From NCBI GenBank assembly GCA_937915975.1, contig CALGGL010000032.1, positions 1 to 13,966 on the forward strand: a stretch of DNA of 13,966 nucleotides, written 5' to 3'. The notes under the pieces are model-generated. The model worked only from the letters and a program-made list of their open reading frames with translations. It was not told the origin of the DNA and did not search any database. Position 1 is the first letter of the stretch, and every line of letters begins with the position of its first letter. Position numbers and translations under genes: made by a program. Of this stretch, positions 1 through 7,175 are shown one piece after another. Origin of the DNA: an uncultured Lachnospiraceae bacterium. Its GTDB lineage: Bacteria; Bacillota; Clostridia; Lachnospirales; Lachnospiraceae.

Positions 1-1
1 A

Positions 2-88
2 TATATAATTCTTACATCAAATCGTTTAGTTATATTTCCTAAAAATATGAATAATTCACTTGGGTTTGAGCTAAGAAATGCAATTTAA
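2..88 (+). other. possible C-terminal tail of an upstream gene
   Basis: A frame is open from the window edge to a TAA at 86-88 (28 codons, ending ...LGFELRNAI). It stops inside the loop of the terminator hairpin that follows. Another frame ends at a TAA at 40-42. Either could be the tail of the gene served by that terminator. I do not recognise the peptide, and 28 codons could be open by chance. Confidence 0.2.
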
Positions 89-110
89 GTATTGCATTTC
101 TTTTTTTCTT
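73..110 (+). terminator. rho-independent terminator of the upstream transcription unit
   Basis: A perfect 12-bp inverted repeat (73-84 with 91-102) closes a 6-nt loop (TTAAGT). The 3' arm runs into a T-rich tract with seven consecutive T at 101-107. This is a textbook intrinsic terminator on the + strand, separating whatever lies upstream from the dcw cluster. Confidence 0.85.
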
Positions 111-120
111 GTTATAAAAT
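92..120 (+). promoter_or_regulatory. mraZp: candidate dcw cluster promoter
   Basis: TTGCAT at 92-97 and TAAAAT at 115-120 are 17 bp apart. The -10 matches the sigma-A consensus at 5 of 6 positions, the -35 only at 3 of 6. The predicted start near 127 falls at the first GTGGG box, as expected for a promoter repressed by MraZ. The -35 lies inside the upstream terminator hairpin. TATAAA at 113-118 is an alternative -10. Placement is inferred. Confidence 0.35.
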
Positions 121-126
121 AAAGCC

Positions 127-168
127 AAGTGGGTGTGAAGTGGGAGCGATTACCCTCCAAAGTGGGTG
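127..168 (+). promoter_or_regulatory. MraZ operator: GTGGG boxes in 11-bp register
   Basis: AAGTGGG occurs at 127-133, 138-144 and 160-166. The GTGGG cores start at 129, 140 and 162, so spacings are 11 and 22 bp, one helical turn and two turns with a middle site missing. MraZ proteins are known to bind tandem GTGGG/TGGG repeats at roughly one-turn spacing upstream of their own gene. The boxes lie between the candidate promoter and mraZ, fitting autorepression of the whole cluster. Confidence 0.75.
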
Positions 169-194
169 TAAAATAATTGCGATTCCCCAAAATA
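129..194 (+). repeat. imperfect 33-bp tandem duplication within the operator
   Basis: Bases 129-161 and 162-194 align without gaps at 22 of 33 positions. The shared blocks are GTGGGTGT at the start, GCGATT at 146 and 179, and a C-rich run just after. The second copy has lost the internal GTGGG (ATAAT at 173-177 instead of GTGGG at 140-144), which explains the gap in the box series. Confidence 0.55.
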
Positions 195-238
195 AAAAGC
201 CACAATAATACATTTGATAAACATAAGGATAAGTTGAA

Positions 239-682
239 ATGAACAGAGATATGAAAGGAAAATCGAATCATAGCCTGGATTCTAAGGGCAGATTGATTAT
301 ACCGTCAAGACTCAGAGCAGGTCTTGGCAGTAGTTTTGTGCTCTGTAAAGGTATGGATAAAAATATAATTGCTTATCCTATGGAGGAATGGGAAAAGTTT
401 TCGGAAAGGCTGAATGCATTGCCGGTATCTGACAAAGATGCCAGAAGCTTCAAAAGATTTTTTCAGGGCTCGGCGTGTGATTGCGAGTTGGATGGAAATT
501 CTCGTATTGTAATTCCACAGGCACTCCGTGAGTGGGCAGGAATAGATAAAGAAGTTGTTATGGTTGGATACGGAAATACAGCCGAGATATGGAATGTTGA
601 CTCATTTGATGAAAAGGACAAATACAGTGAAGGTAATATTGATGAAATATCCGCAGATATGAGTGCTAAGTATAACATCTAA
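239..682 (+). CDS. mraZ: MraZ, transcriptional repressor of the dcw cluster
   Basis: 147 aa, the usual MraZ length. MraZ is an AbrB-fold (SpoVT-AbrB) protein with two tandem copies of the DNA-binding beta-alpha-beta motif, forming a ring-shaped oligomer that binds direct repeats upstream of mraZ. Both copies are visible: HSLDSKGRLIIPSRLR at residues 11-26 and ELDGNSRIVIPQALREW at about 82-98. These match the family DxKGR-hydrophobic-IP signature, with the second copy showing the usual weaker form (NSR). The ATG at 239 follows AAGGA (225-229) with a 9-nt gap. First gene of the cluster, just downstream of the GTGGG boxes it should recognise. The C-terminal ~25 residues are acidic and not family-specific. 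Confidence 0.95.
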   Translation: MNRDMKGKSNHSLDSKGRLIIPSRLRAGLGSSFVLCKGMDKNIIAYPMEEWEKFSERLNALPVSDKDARSFKRFFQGSACDCELDGNSRIVIPQALREWAGIDKEVVMVGYGNTAEIWNVDSFDEKDKYSEGNIDEISADMSAKYNI

Positions 683-753
683 AGTCGGAAGCAAATAACT
701 GACTTACAAAACAGAGGTAAATACAAAAGCTTGCGAGGTAAGGAAAAAGAAAA

Positions 754-1689
754 ATGGAATTTAAACACATATCCGTTCTTTTAAATGAAACGATTGATAG
801 TTTAAATATTAAGCCGGACGGTATATATGTTGACGGAACACTGGGCGGTGGCGGACATTCATTGGAAATATGTAAGAGACTCGGCGATGGCGGAAGACTG
901 ATAGGTATTGATCAGGATGAGGATGCCATAGAAGCGGCAACAAAAAGACTCAGTGATTATAAAGATAAGGTAACTGTAGTTCACAGCAACTATAACAATA
1001 TTAAAAGTGTTTTGAATAATCTGGGGATTGATAAGGTTGACGGAATAGTTCTTGATCTTGGCGTTTCATCTTACCAGTTGGACAACCCCGAAAGAGGCTT
1101 CACATATCGTGAGGATGTACCCTTGGATATGAGGATGGATAAAAAAAGCAGTATGACTGCTGCGGATATAGTAAATGATTATTCCGAGATGGAGCTTTTC
1201 CGGGTGATAAAGGATTACGGTGAAGAACAGTTCGCAAAAAATATAGCCAAGCATATAGTTAAAGCCAGACAGGAAAAGCCTATAGAGACAACAGGTGAAT
1301 TAAATGAGATTATAAAGGCTGCCATTCCGGCAAAGATAAGAGAGCATGGTGGACATCCCTCCAAGAAAACCTATCAGGCAATACGTATTGAGCTTAATAA
1401 TGAGTTGGAGGTCCTTGAAAATTCTTTGGATACGATGATTGAACTTCTTGCTCCGAAGGGCAGACTTTCAATTATAACATTCCATTCATTGGAGGATAGA
1501 ATTGTAAAAAATATATTTAGAAAAAATATGAATCCGTGTACATGTCCTCCGGATTTTCCGGTTTGCGTATGCGGTAAAAAACCTACAGGAAAAATAGTAA
1601 CCAGAAAACCTATAGTTCCGGGGGATGAAGAGCTTGCAGATAACAAAAGAGCAAAGAGTTCTAAGCTTAGAGTCTTTGAAAGGATTTGA
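754..1689 (+). CDS. rsmH: RsmH (MraW), 16S rRNA m4C1402 methyltransferase
   Basis: 311 aa, standard length. RsmH N4-methylates C1402 in the P-site region of 16S rRNA using S-adenosylmethionine. Visible motifs: HISVLLNE at residues 5-12, the SAM-binding [10 protein letters not shown] at 27-36 followed by GIDQDEDA at 51-58, [10 protein letters not shown] at 101-110, [16 protein letters not shown] at 114-129, [18 protein letters not shown] in the helical insert at 201-218, and TFHSLEDR at 242-249. A Cys-rich segment (C262, C264, C271, C273) matches the [14 protein letters not shown] stretch of Firmicute homologues and could bind a metal. The ATG follows AAGGA (740-744) with a 9-nt gap. It lies 71 bp after mraZ with no terminator between, so co-transcription is likely. 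Confidence 0.97.
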   Translation: MEFKHISVLLNETIDSLNIKPDGIYVDGTLGGGGHSLEICKRLGDGGRLIGIDQDEDAIEAATKRLSDYKDKVTVVHSNYNNIKSVLNNLGIDKVDGIVLDLGVSSYQLDNPERGFTYREDVPLDMRMDKKSSMTAADIVNDYSEMELFRVIKDYGEEQFAKNIAKHIVKARQEKPIETTGELNEIIKAAIPAKIREHGGHPSKKTYQAIRIELNNELEVLENSLDTMIELLAPKGRLSIITFHSLEDRIVKNIFRKNMNPCTCPPDFPVCVCGKKPTGKIVTRKPIVPGDEELADNKRAKSSKLRVFERI

Positions 1690-1720
1690 GGAACTATTAA
1701 ACAAACAGGGAGAGAGTTTT

Positions 1721-2233
1721 ATGAGTGAGAGAGTGAGAGAAAGATATTATATCGACGGAAGTACTGTAAGAAAGGTAAGGGAAGTATCTGAAGTGGTTGA
1801 AAGACCGAGAAGAAGTCCGGAGAGAACACCACAAAGGTCACCTCAGAGGGCACCACAGAGGAGAGAAAATCCAAAGGTAAATAAAAAGATATCTGCCAAG
1901 GCGGACAGAGCACTTGCCTTTGATATGAAATATACTATGTTTGTTATGGCTTCCATTCTTATAGTAATATGTGCATGTGTATTTATGCTTCATATGGAAT
2001 CAGCCATAAATGAAAGAAAGAGCAATATAAATGCTCTTGAAAACGAACTCGAGACTATCGAGGATGACAATGCGGCATTGAAGCTTTCTCTTGAAAGCAT
2101 GTACAGTCTCGATGAAATATATGATGTGGCAACCAATGAACTTGGCATGGTTTACGCAAGAAAAGGTCAGATTGTATATTACGAAAGTGCAAATGAGGAT
2201 TATGTAAAACAATTTCAGGATATTCCCGAATAG
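1721..2233 (+). CDS. ftsL: FtsL-like bitopic divisome protein
   Basis: 170 aa. FtsL is a small bitopic protein that, with DivIC and DivIB, scaffolds and activates the FtsW-PBP septal synthase. The cytoplasmic tail (1-70) is long and basic, one transmembrane helix spans about 71-91, a heptad-like coiled coil spans about 95-126, and the end carries NELGMVYARKGQIVYY, resembling the LGM...P..GQ end of FtsL/DivIC proteins. Residues 32-47 hold four tetrapeptide repeats, SPER-TPQR-SPQR-APQR. The frame is open further upstream (possible start at 1625, overlapping rsmH), but the ATG at 1721 has GGGAGAGAG (1708-1716) just ahead and leaves a 31-bp gap after rsmH, so I prefer it. Sequence similarity in this family is weak; position between rsmH and the PBPs supports ftsL over divIC. 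Confidence 0.82.
   Translation: MSERVRERYYIDGSTVRKVREVSEVVERPRRSPERTPQRSPQRAPQRRENPKVNKKISAKADRALAFDMKYTMFVMASILIVICACVFMLHMESAINERKSNINALENELETIEDDNAALKLSLESMYSLDEIYDVATNELGMVYARKGQIVYYESANEDYVKQFQDIPE
1814..1861 (+). repeat. 12-bp coding tandem repeat in ftsL (4 units)
   Basis: Four in-frame 12-bp units encode SPER, TPQR, SPQR and APQR. The DNA of the last three is close (cca caa agg / cct cag agg / cca cag agg), consistent with expansion by slippage or unequal exchange. The encoded segment is in the cytoplasmic tail. Confidence 0.75.
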
Positions 2234-2250
2234 GTTTTATATGAGTGTTT

Positions 2251-2256
2251 GAGGTG
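2251..2256 (+). promoter_or_regulatory. ribosome binding site fixing the first PBP start
   Basis: GAGGTG lies 7 nt before the ATG at 2264. An in-frame TTG at 2249 would put this site inside the coding region, so the ATG is preferred. Confidence 0.7.
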
Positions 2257-2263
2257 TATAGTT

Positions 2264-4336
2264 ATGGCTCAGAGTAATCAGGGTAACAGAAAAAGGAAAA
2301 GCCATAAATTTTTATCAAGAATGAAGAAAAGACTGCTGGTTGTTATTATAATAGCACTGGCAGCTTTTGTTGTGCTTGTGGGAAATATTATTAAGATTAA
2401 TATGGATAACGGAAAGGAATATGAACAGAGGGTTTTGGCACAACAGGGATATTCAAGTGTGGTTATTCCTTATAAGAGAGGCGATATCGTTGATTCAAAC
2501 GGAACCGTACTCGCAACCAGTAAAAAGGTTTATAATATAATTCTTGAGCCGAAGAATATTTTAGAAAAGGATAAATATTATACGGCAACAACAAGCGCAT
2601 TAAAACAGTATTTCGGATTTACCGACAGTGAGCTTGCCGATGCTCTGTCGGATCCCAATTCTTATTATAAGGTTACAAAAAAGAAGCAGGATTATGAGCT
2701 TGTAAAGGAATTTCAGGAGTTTTGTAAAACGGATGCCGGTAAAAATGTCAGAGGCGTTTATTTTGAAGAAGAATATATTAGAGTCTATCCGAACGGCAAT
2801 CTTGCCTGTCATTTGCTTGGCTATACGGTAAGCGGAAATGTGGGACAGTATGGTATCGAGCAGTATTACAACGATGAGTTAAACGGTTCGAACGGTAGAG
2901 AGTACACTTATCTTAATGAAGATTATGGCTTGACCGATACTATAGAACCGCCGGTAAATGGGTATAATCTTGTTACAAGCATAGATGCCAACATTCAAAA
3001 GATAATTCAGGAAAAGGTAGATGAATATATGGAGACAGAGGGTGCCAAAAATGTTTCGGTAATTGTTATGGACCCTAATACCTGTAATATACTTGCGCTT
3101 TATAATTCACATTCCTTTGATCCTAATGATGCACAAAATCTTGAGGCTGTAAGATATCAGTTTGAAAATCCTGATCCCGATTCTCCGTATTCGAGCTTTG
3201 AAGATTTTGAACAAAATTGTACAGATGAGGAAAGGGTAAACGCTTTAAATGAGGTATGGAGAAATTTTGTCGTAAGTGATGTGTTTGAGCCGGGATCGAC
3301 TTATAAGACCTTTACTATTTCGGGAGCGTTAGAAGAAGGAGTCATTAAACCGGACGATACATTTTATTGTGACGGCGGTGAACAAAAGGATATATTCTAT
3401 ATAAAGTGTCATGCGTACAAGTATGGCGGACACGGAATGGTTGATGTCGCCGGTGCACTTGCTAATTCCTGCAACGATGCACTTATGCAGATATCTGCGA
3501 GAGAGGGTGCGGAGAAGTTTGATAAATATCAGGTGCTTTTTGGTTTTGGACAGAGAACAAATGTTGATCTTCCGGGCGAACCTCTTAACTCCGGTTTAAG
3601 TACTATAGTTTATCATGCTGACAATCTACACGTGACAGAGCTCGCAACCTCATCCTTTGGTCAGGGTGTGTGTACATCAATGATGCAGATAGGAACAGCG
3701 TTTTGTTCTGTAATTAATGGCGGATATTACTATCAGCCGAGCGTGGTACAAAGAATTGAGGATGATAACGGAAATATAATCGATAACCTTGATAATGTAC
3801 TTGTTAGAAGAACCATTTCCGAAGAAACTTCAGCAATAATGAGAGAAGAGCTTTTCGGAGTTGTTGAAAACGGAACGGGTAAAAGAGCATCTGTTGAGGG
3901 CTACGCAATAGGCGGTAAAACCGGAACGGCTGAAAAGCTTCCTCGTGGTAACGGAAAATATATCATTTCGTTTATAGGCTTCGCACCTGTTGATAATCCT
4001 CAGGTTGTTGTATATGTTGTGGTTGATGAGCCTAATGTTGAGGACCAGGGTTCAAGTGCTGCTTCATCATTCATATTTGCGGATATCGCAACCGAGCTTT
4101 TTCCTTATATGAATATATATAAAACCAATGATAATTATGACCTTGATTTGATAGATGTCGAGGATGAACCTACAGACTCAATCTATGAAGGCGATGTTCC
4201 GGAAAATGATGTCGCGGGAGGAAGCGATAACCCGTATGTGGGTGGCTTGACCGAACAGACATCGGAGGAACAAAATACAGACGATACTACGGAAAATACG
4301 TATACAACAGAGGAAATTGTACCTGAAACAGAGTAG
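2264..4336 (+). CDS. ftsI: class B penicillin-binding protein (FtsI/PbpB position)
   Basis: 690 aa. Class B PBPs are membrane-anchored DD-transpeptidases that crosslink peptidoglycan stem peptides outside the membrane, here presumably at the septum with FtsW. A basic N-terminus precedes one transmembrane helix at about 24-46. The PBP dimerisation region begins near IPYKRGDIVDSNGTVLA. The transpeptidase domain has an intact triad: S345-T-Y-K348 (in EPGSTYK), S402-C-N404 and K552-T-G554 (in GGKTGTAEK). No PASTA domains follow, unlike B. subtilis PbpB. Instead about 65 residues of acidic, Thr/Glu-rich, low-complexity sequence end the protein. Its slot after ftsL and before a second PBP corresponds to pbpB in Bacillus. 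The ATG at 2264 is chosen from GAGGTG 7 nt upstream; a TTG at 2249 would add five residues. The family is certain, the exact ortholog is positional inference. Confidence 0.93.
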   Translation: MAQSNQGNRKRKSHKFLSRMKKRLLVVIIIALAAFVVLVGNIIKINMDNGKEYEQRVLAQQGYSSVVIPYKRGDIVDSNGTVLATSKKVYNIILEPKNILEKDKYYTATTSALKQYFGFTDSELADALSDPNSYYKVTKKKQDYELVKEFQEFCKTDAGKNVRGVYFEEEYIRVYPNGNLACHLLGYTVSGNVGQYGIEQYYNDELNGSNGREYTYLNEDYGLTDTIEPPVNGYNLVTSIDANIQKIIQEKVDEYMETEGAKNVSVIVMDPNTCNILALYNSHSFDPNDAQNLEAVRYQFENPDPDSPYSSFEDFEQNCTDEERVNALNEVWRNFVVSDVFEPGSTYKTFTISGALEEGVIKPDDTFYCDGGEQKDIFYIKCHAYKYGGHGMVDVAGALANSCNDALMQISAREGAEKFDKYQVLFGFGQRTNVDLPGEPLNSGLSTIVYHADNLHVTELATSSFGQGVCTSMMQIGTAFCSVINGGYYYQPSVVQRIEDDNGNIIDNLDNVLVRRTISEETSAIMREELFGVVENGTGKRASVEGYAIGGKTGTAEKLPRGNGKYIISFIGFAPVDNPQVVVYVVVDEPNVEDQGSSAASSFIFADIATELFPYMNIYKTNDNYDLDLIDVEDEPTDSIYEGDVPENDVAGGSDNPYVGGLTEQTSEEQNTDDTTENTYTTEEIVPETE

Positions 4337-4340
4337 TAAT

Positions 4341-4369
4341 TTGAATTGCAGGTTATACAAAAGCATAAT
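4341..4369 (+). promoter_or_regulatory. candidate internal promoter before the second PBP
   Basis: TTGAAT (4341-4346) and CATAAT (4364-4369) are spaced by exactly 17 bp in the AT-rich 68-bp gap between the two PBP genes. They match sigma-A consensus at 4 of 6 and 5 of 6. A start near 4376 would give a ~30-35 nt leader. AT-rich gaps throw up such matches by chance, so this is tentative. Confidence 0.3.
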
Positions 4370-4404
4370 TTTAAATAAAATTAAATAAAGAAATATTTTG
4401 GTGT

Positions 4405-6141
4405 ATGTGTATGAATGTTTTTACACATCATAACAAACTGAGACTGTTACATTTTTTTGTGATTGTCGTGCTGCTTACGTTGCTTATGGTTTTTCGGCTC
4501 TTTTATATAATGCTTGTGAAATCAAAAGCCTACGGTGACGCCGCATCGGCAATACAGGAGAGAGAAAGAAGTATAAAGGCACCACGAGGTCTTATATATG
4601 ACAGAAACGGAGTTGTTATAGCGGGTAATAAAGCGGTTTGCTCCATATCCGTAATCCACAGTCAGATAACGGATGAGGAAAGAGTGATAAAAGAGCTTTC
4701 CGAGCGCCTTGACATGGACGAGTCTGTTATAAGAAAAAAGGTCGAGAAGGTTTCATCAAGAGAAAAAATAAAAAGCAATGTTGAAAAAAGCATAGCGGAT
4801 GAAATCCGAGACCTTGACCTCGATGGAGTGATGATTGATGATGATTACAAAAGATATTATCCGTACTCAGAGCTTGCTTCCAAGGTTATAGGCTTTACGG
4901 GAGCGGACAATCAGGGGATTGTCGGAATAGAGGTGGAATACGATGATGTACTTATGGGTACAAACGGCAGTATCAATACTCTTACCGATGCAAGAGGCAT
5001 AGAAATAGAAGGTGCTGCAGAAGGAAGAATTGATCCGATACCCGGAAATAATTTAGTGCTTACACTTGACGTAAATATTCAGATGTATATAGAACAGGCC
5101 GCCATGAAGGTTATGGAGGAAAAGAATGCAAACAGAGTCTGTATAATTGTTATGAATCCTCAAAACGGAGAAATTTACGGTCTGGCAGATGTACCGGAAT
5201 ATAATTTAAACGAACCGTTTGTTTATAACAGAGATGATATTCCGGCAGACAGTGTAACTCAGGATAATCTGAATAATATGTGGAGAAATTTCTGCATAAA
5301 TGACACCTATGAACCCGGCTCAACATTTAAGATAGTTACCGCAACCTCCGCCTTTGAGGAGGGAGTCGTAAGAATAGAAGATACATTTTACTGCCCCGGA
5401 TATAAGCTTGTCGGAGACAGAAGAATCAAGTGTCACAAAACAGTAGGACATGGCTCCGAAACCTTCAAGCAGGGAATTATGAACTCCTGCAATCCTGTTT
5501 TTATGGAGGTGGGCGCCAGAGTAGGGGCAGAGAATTTTTATAAAAATATGGAGAAGCTTGGTCTTTTTGAGATTACAGGAGTTGATCTTCCGGGTGAAGC
5601 TAATTCCATTTTTCATAAGCTTTCTGATGTAGGTGAGGTTGAGCTTGCAACAATGTCTTTCGGACAGTCCTTTCAGATAACTCCGTTGCAGCTTATGAGA
5701 GCCGTATCCGCCGTAGTAAACGGAGGTACACTCGTTACACCGCATTTCGGAAAATATATAACAGACAATAACAATAATATAATAAGTGAATTAAAATATG
5801 ATACTAAAGACGGTGTTATAAGTGAGGAAACCTCAGAGACAATGAAATATCTTCTTGAGGCGGTTATCTCGGAGGGCACCGGAAAAAATGCGTACTTAGA
5901 GGGATATTCCATAGGCGGGAAAACAGCAACCAGTGAAAAGCTTCCGAGAAGCAGCAATAAATACATTTCCTCATTTATCGGTTTTGCTCCTGCAGAAAAT
6001 CCTACGGTATTAACACTAATACTAATAGATGAACCTGAGGGTATTTATTACGGTGGAACCATAGCCGCACCGGTTGTGGGAGATATATACAGCAACATAC
6101 TTCCTTACCTCGGAATTAAAAAGCTTGAGGTGGAAGAATAA
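4405..6141 (+). CDS. second class B penicillin-binding protein (SpoVD position), KTA box
   Basis: 578 aa, a clear paralog of the preceding PBP. Shared stretches include WRNF shortly before the active-site serine, EEGV after it, VDLPGE, ELAT.SFGQ and SFIGFAP. One transmembrane helix lies at about 15-37, then the dimerisation domain (PRGLIYDRNGVVIAG) and transpeptidase domain. The nucleophile motif S306-T-F-K309 and S361-C-N363 are intact, but the third box reads K506-T-A508 (GGKTATSEK) instead of KTG. The codon GCA at 5926-5928 makes this explicit. It lacks PASTA domains and the acidic tail of its neighbour. By position it corresponds to spoVD, the sporulation transpeptidase, but nothing in the sequence proves a sporulation role. 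Start choice is open: ATG at 4405 has no good ribosome site, while ATG at 4411 has GGTG (4400-4403) 7 nt ahead. Confidence 0.92.
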   Translation: MCMNVFTHHNKLRLLHFFVIVVLLTLLMVFRLFYIMLVKSKAYGDAASAIQERERSIKAPRGLIYDRNGVVIAGNKAVCSISVIHSQITDEERVIKELSERLDMDESVIRKKVEKVSSREKIKSNVEKSIADEIRDLDLDGVMIDDDYKRYYPYSELASKVIGFTGADNQGIVGIEVEYDDVLMGTNGSINTLTDARGIEIEGAAEGRIDPIPGNNLVLTLDVNIQMYIEQAAMKVMEEKNANRVCIIVMNPQNGEIYGLADVPEYNLNEPFVYNRDDIPADSVTQDNLNNMWRNFCINDTYEPGSTFKIVTATSAFEEGVVRIEDTFYCPGYKLVGDRRIKCHKTVGHGSETFKQGIMNSCNPVFMEVGARVGAENFYKNMEKLGLFEITGVDLPGEANSIFHKLSDVGEVELATMSFGQSFQITPLQLMRAVSAVVNGGTLVTPHFGKYITDNNNNIISELKYDTKDGVISEETSETMKYLLEAVISEGTGKNAYLEGYSIGGKTATSEKLPRSSNKYISSFIGFAPAENPTVLTLILIDEPEGIYYGGTIAAPVVGDIYSNILPYLGIKKLEVEE

Positions 6142-6197
6142 CTTATATGAAGCGAAAGATAGACTAAAAAAAATATTATACGAAAGGATTTTAAGCC

Positions 6198-7151
6198 ATG
6201 AACAAATATGATGTTATCTTACCTATACTGATTGCGTTTTTTACAAGTGTTATACTCAGTCCGATTTTTATTCCTTTTCTTAAAAAATTAAAGTTCGGAC
6301 AGTTTGTAAGAGATGAGGGACCGGAGAGCCATCTGAAAAAAGCTGGAACACCTACTATGGGCGGACTTATTATTTTGTTCAGTATAGTCATAACATCATT
6401 GTTTTATATAAAGGATTATCCTCAGATAATACCGGTTTTGTTTTCTACACTTGGCTTCGGAATTATAGGTTTTTTGGATGATTATATCAAGGTTGTAATG
6501 AAACGTTCCATGGGGCTTCACGCATGGCAGAAGATGCTGGGACAGTTTGTTATAACCGGAATCTTTGCATATTATATAAATGAACATACAGACCTCGGAA
6601 CCACTATGATTATTCCGTTTATAAATAAGAGCGTGGATATGGGCTGGGTATATTATCCTTTCCTTTTCTTTGTTATGATAGGAACCGTAAACGGCGCAAA
6701 CTTCACGGATGGACTTGACGGACTTGCTTCGTCGGTTACTGTACTTATAGCAACCTTTTTTACAGTTGCCGCCATCGGACTTGGTTCGGGGGTTGCACCT
6801 ATTACCTGTGCGGTTGTAGGAAGCCTGCTTGGATTTTTGGTTTATAATGTATATCCGGCAAGAGTGTTTATGGGCGATACGGGTTCACTTGCTTTGGGCG
6901 GATTTGTGGCTTCCGTAGCATTTGTGCTTCAGATGCCGCTTATAATTCTGCTTGTTGCATTCATATATTTTGCAGAGGTGCTTTCCGTAATTATTCAGGT
7001 TACATCATTTAAGCTTACCGGCAAGAGAGTATTTAAGATGGCACCTATACATCATCATTTTGAGCTTAGCGGATGGCCGGAAACCAAGGTCGTTTCGATA
7101 TTTGCAATAATAACCGCAATTCTTTGTTTTATAGGAATTTTGGCTATATAG
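6198..7151 (+). CDS. mraY: MraY, phospho-MurNAc-pentapeptide translocase
   Basis: 317 aa polytopic membrane protein with about ten hydrophobic helices. MraY transfers phospho-MurNAc-pentapeptide from UDP to undecaprenyl phosphate, giving lipid I on the cytoplasmic face. Diagnostic motifs: KKAGTPTMGG at 47-56, the Mg-binding aspartate pair in GFLDDYIKV (D94, D95), NGANFTDGLDGLA at 165-177 (D171, D174), FMGDTGSLALGG at 224-235, and the MraY-specific histidine loop PIHHHFELSGWPE at 283-295. All expected catalytic residues are present. The ATG follows AAAGGA (6183-6188) with a 9-nt gap. murE, which precedes mraY in Bacillus, is absent; the gap back to the second PBP is only 56 bp. Confidence 0.97.
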   Translation: MNKYDVILPILIAFFTSVILSPIFIPFLKKLKFGQFVRDEGPESHLKKAGTPTMGGLIILFSIVITSLFYIKDYPQIIPVLFSTLGFGIIGFLDDYIKVVMKRSMGLHAWQKMLGQFVITGIFAYYINEHTDLGTTMIIPFINKSVDMGWVYYPFLFFVMIGTVNGANFTDGLDGLASSVTVLIATFFTVAAIGLGSGVAPITCAVVGSLLGFLVYNVYPARVFMGDTGSLALGGFVASVAFVLQMPLIILLVAFIYFAEVLSVIIQVTSFKLTGKRVFKMAPIHHHFELSGWPETKVVSIFAIITAILCFIGILAI

Positions 7152-7175
7152 TACATTTTTAGGGAGGAAAATGCT

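Noticed and set aside
1625..1720. Longer ftsL reading overlapping the end of rsmH
   Set aside because: The extra 32 residues have no family likeness and lie over conserved rsmH coding; the ATG at 1721 has GGGAGAGAG just ahead.
3361..3440. Cys/His residues shared by the two PBPs as a novel metal site
   Set aside because: A C...KCH...GHG-like pattern after the active-site serine is common in class B PBPs, so it is not new.
5320..5745. 141-codon open frame on the - strand within the second PBP
   Set aside because: It is antisense to the transpeptidase core and shows no family features.
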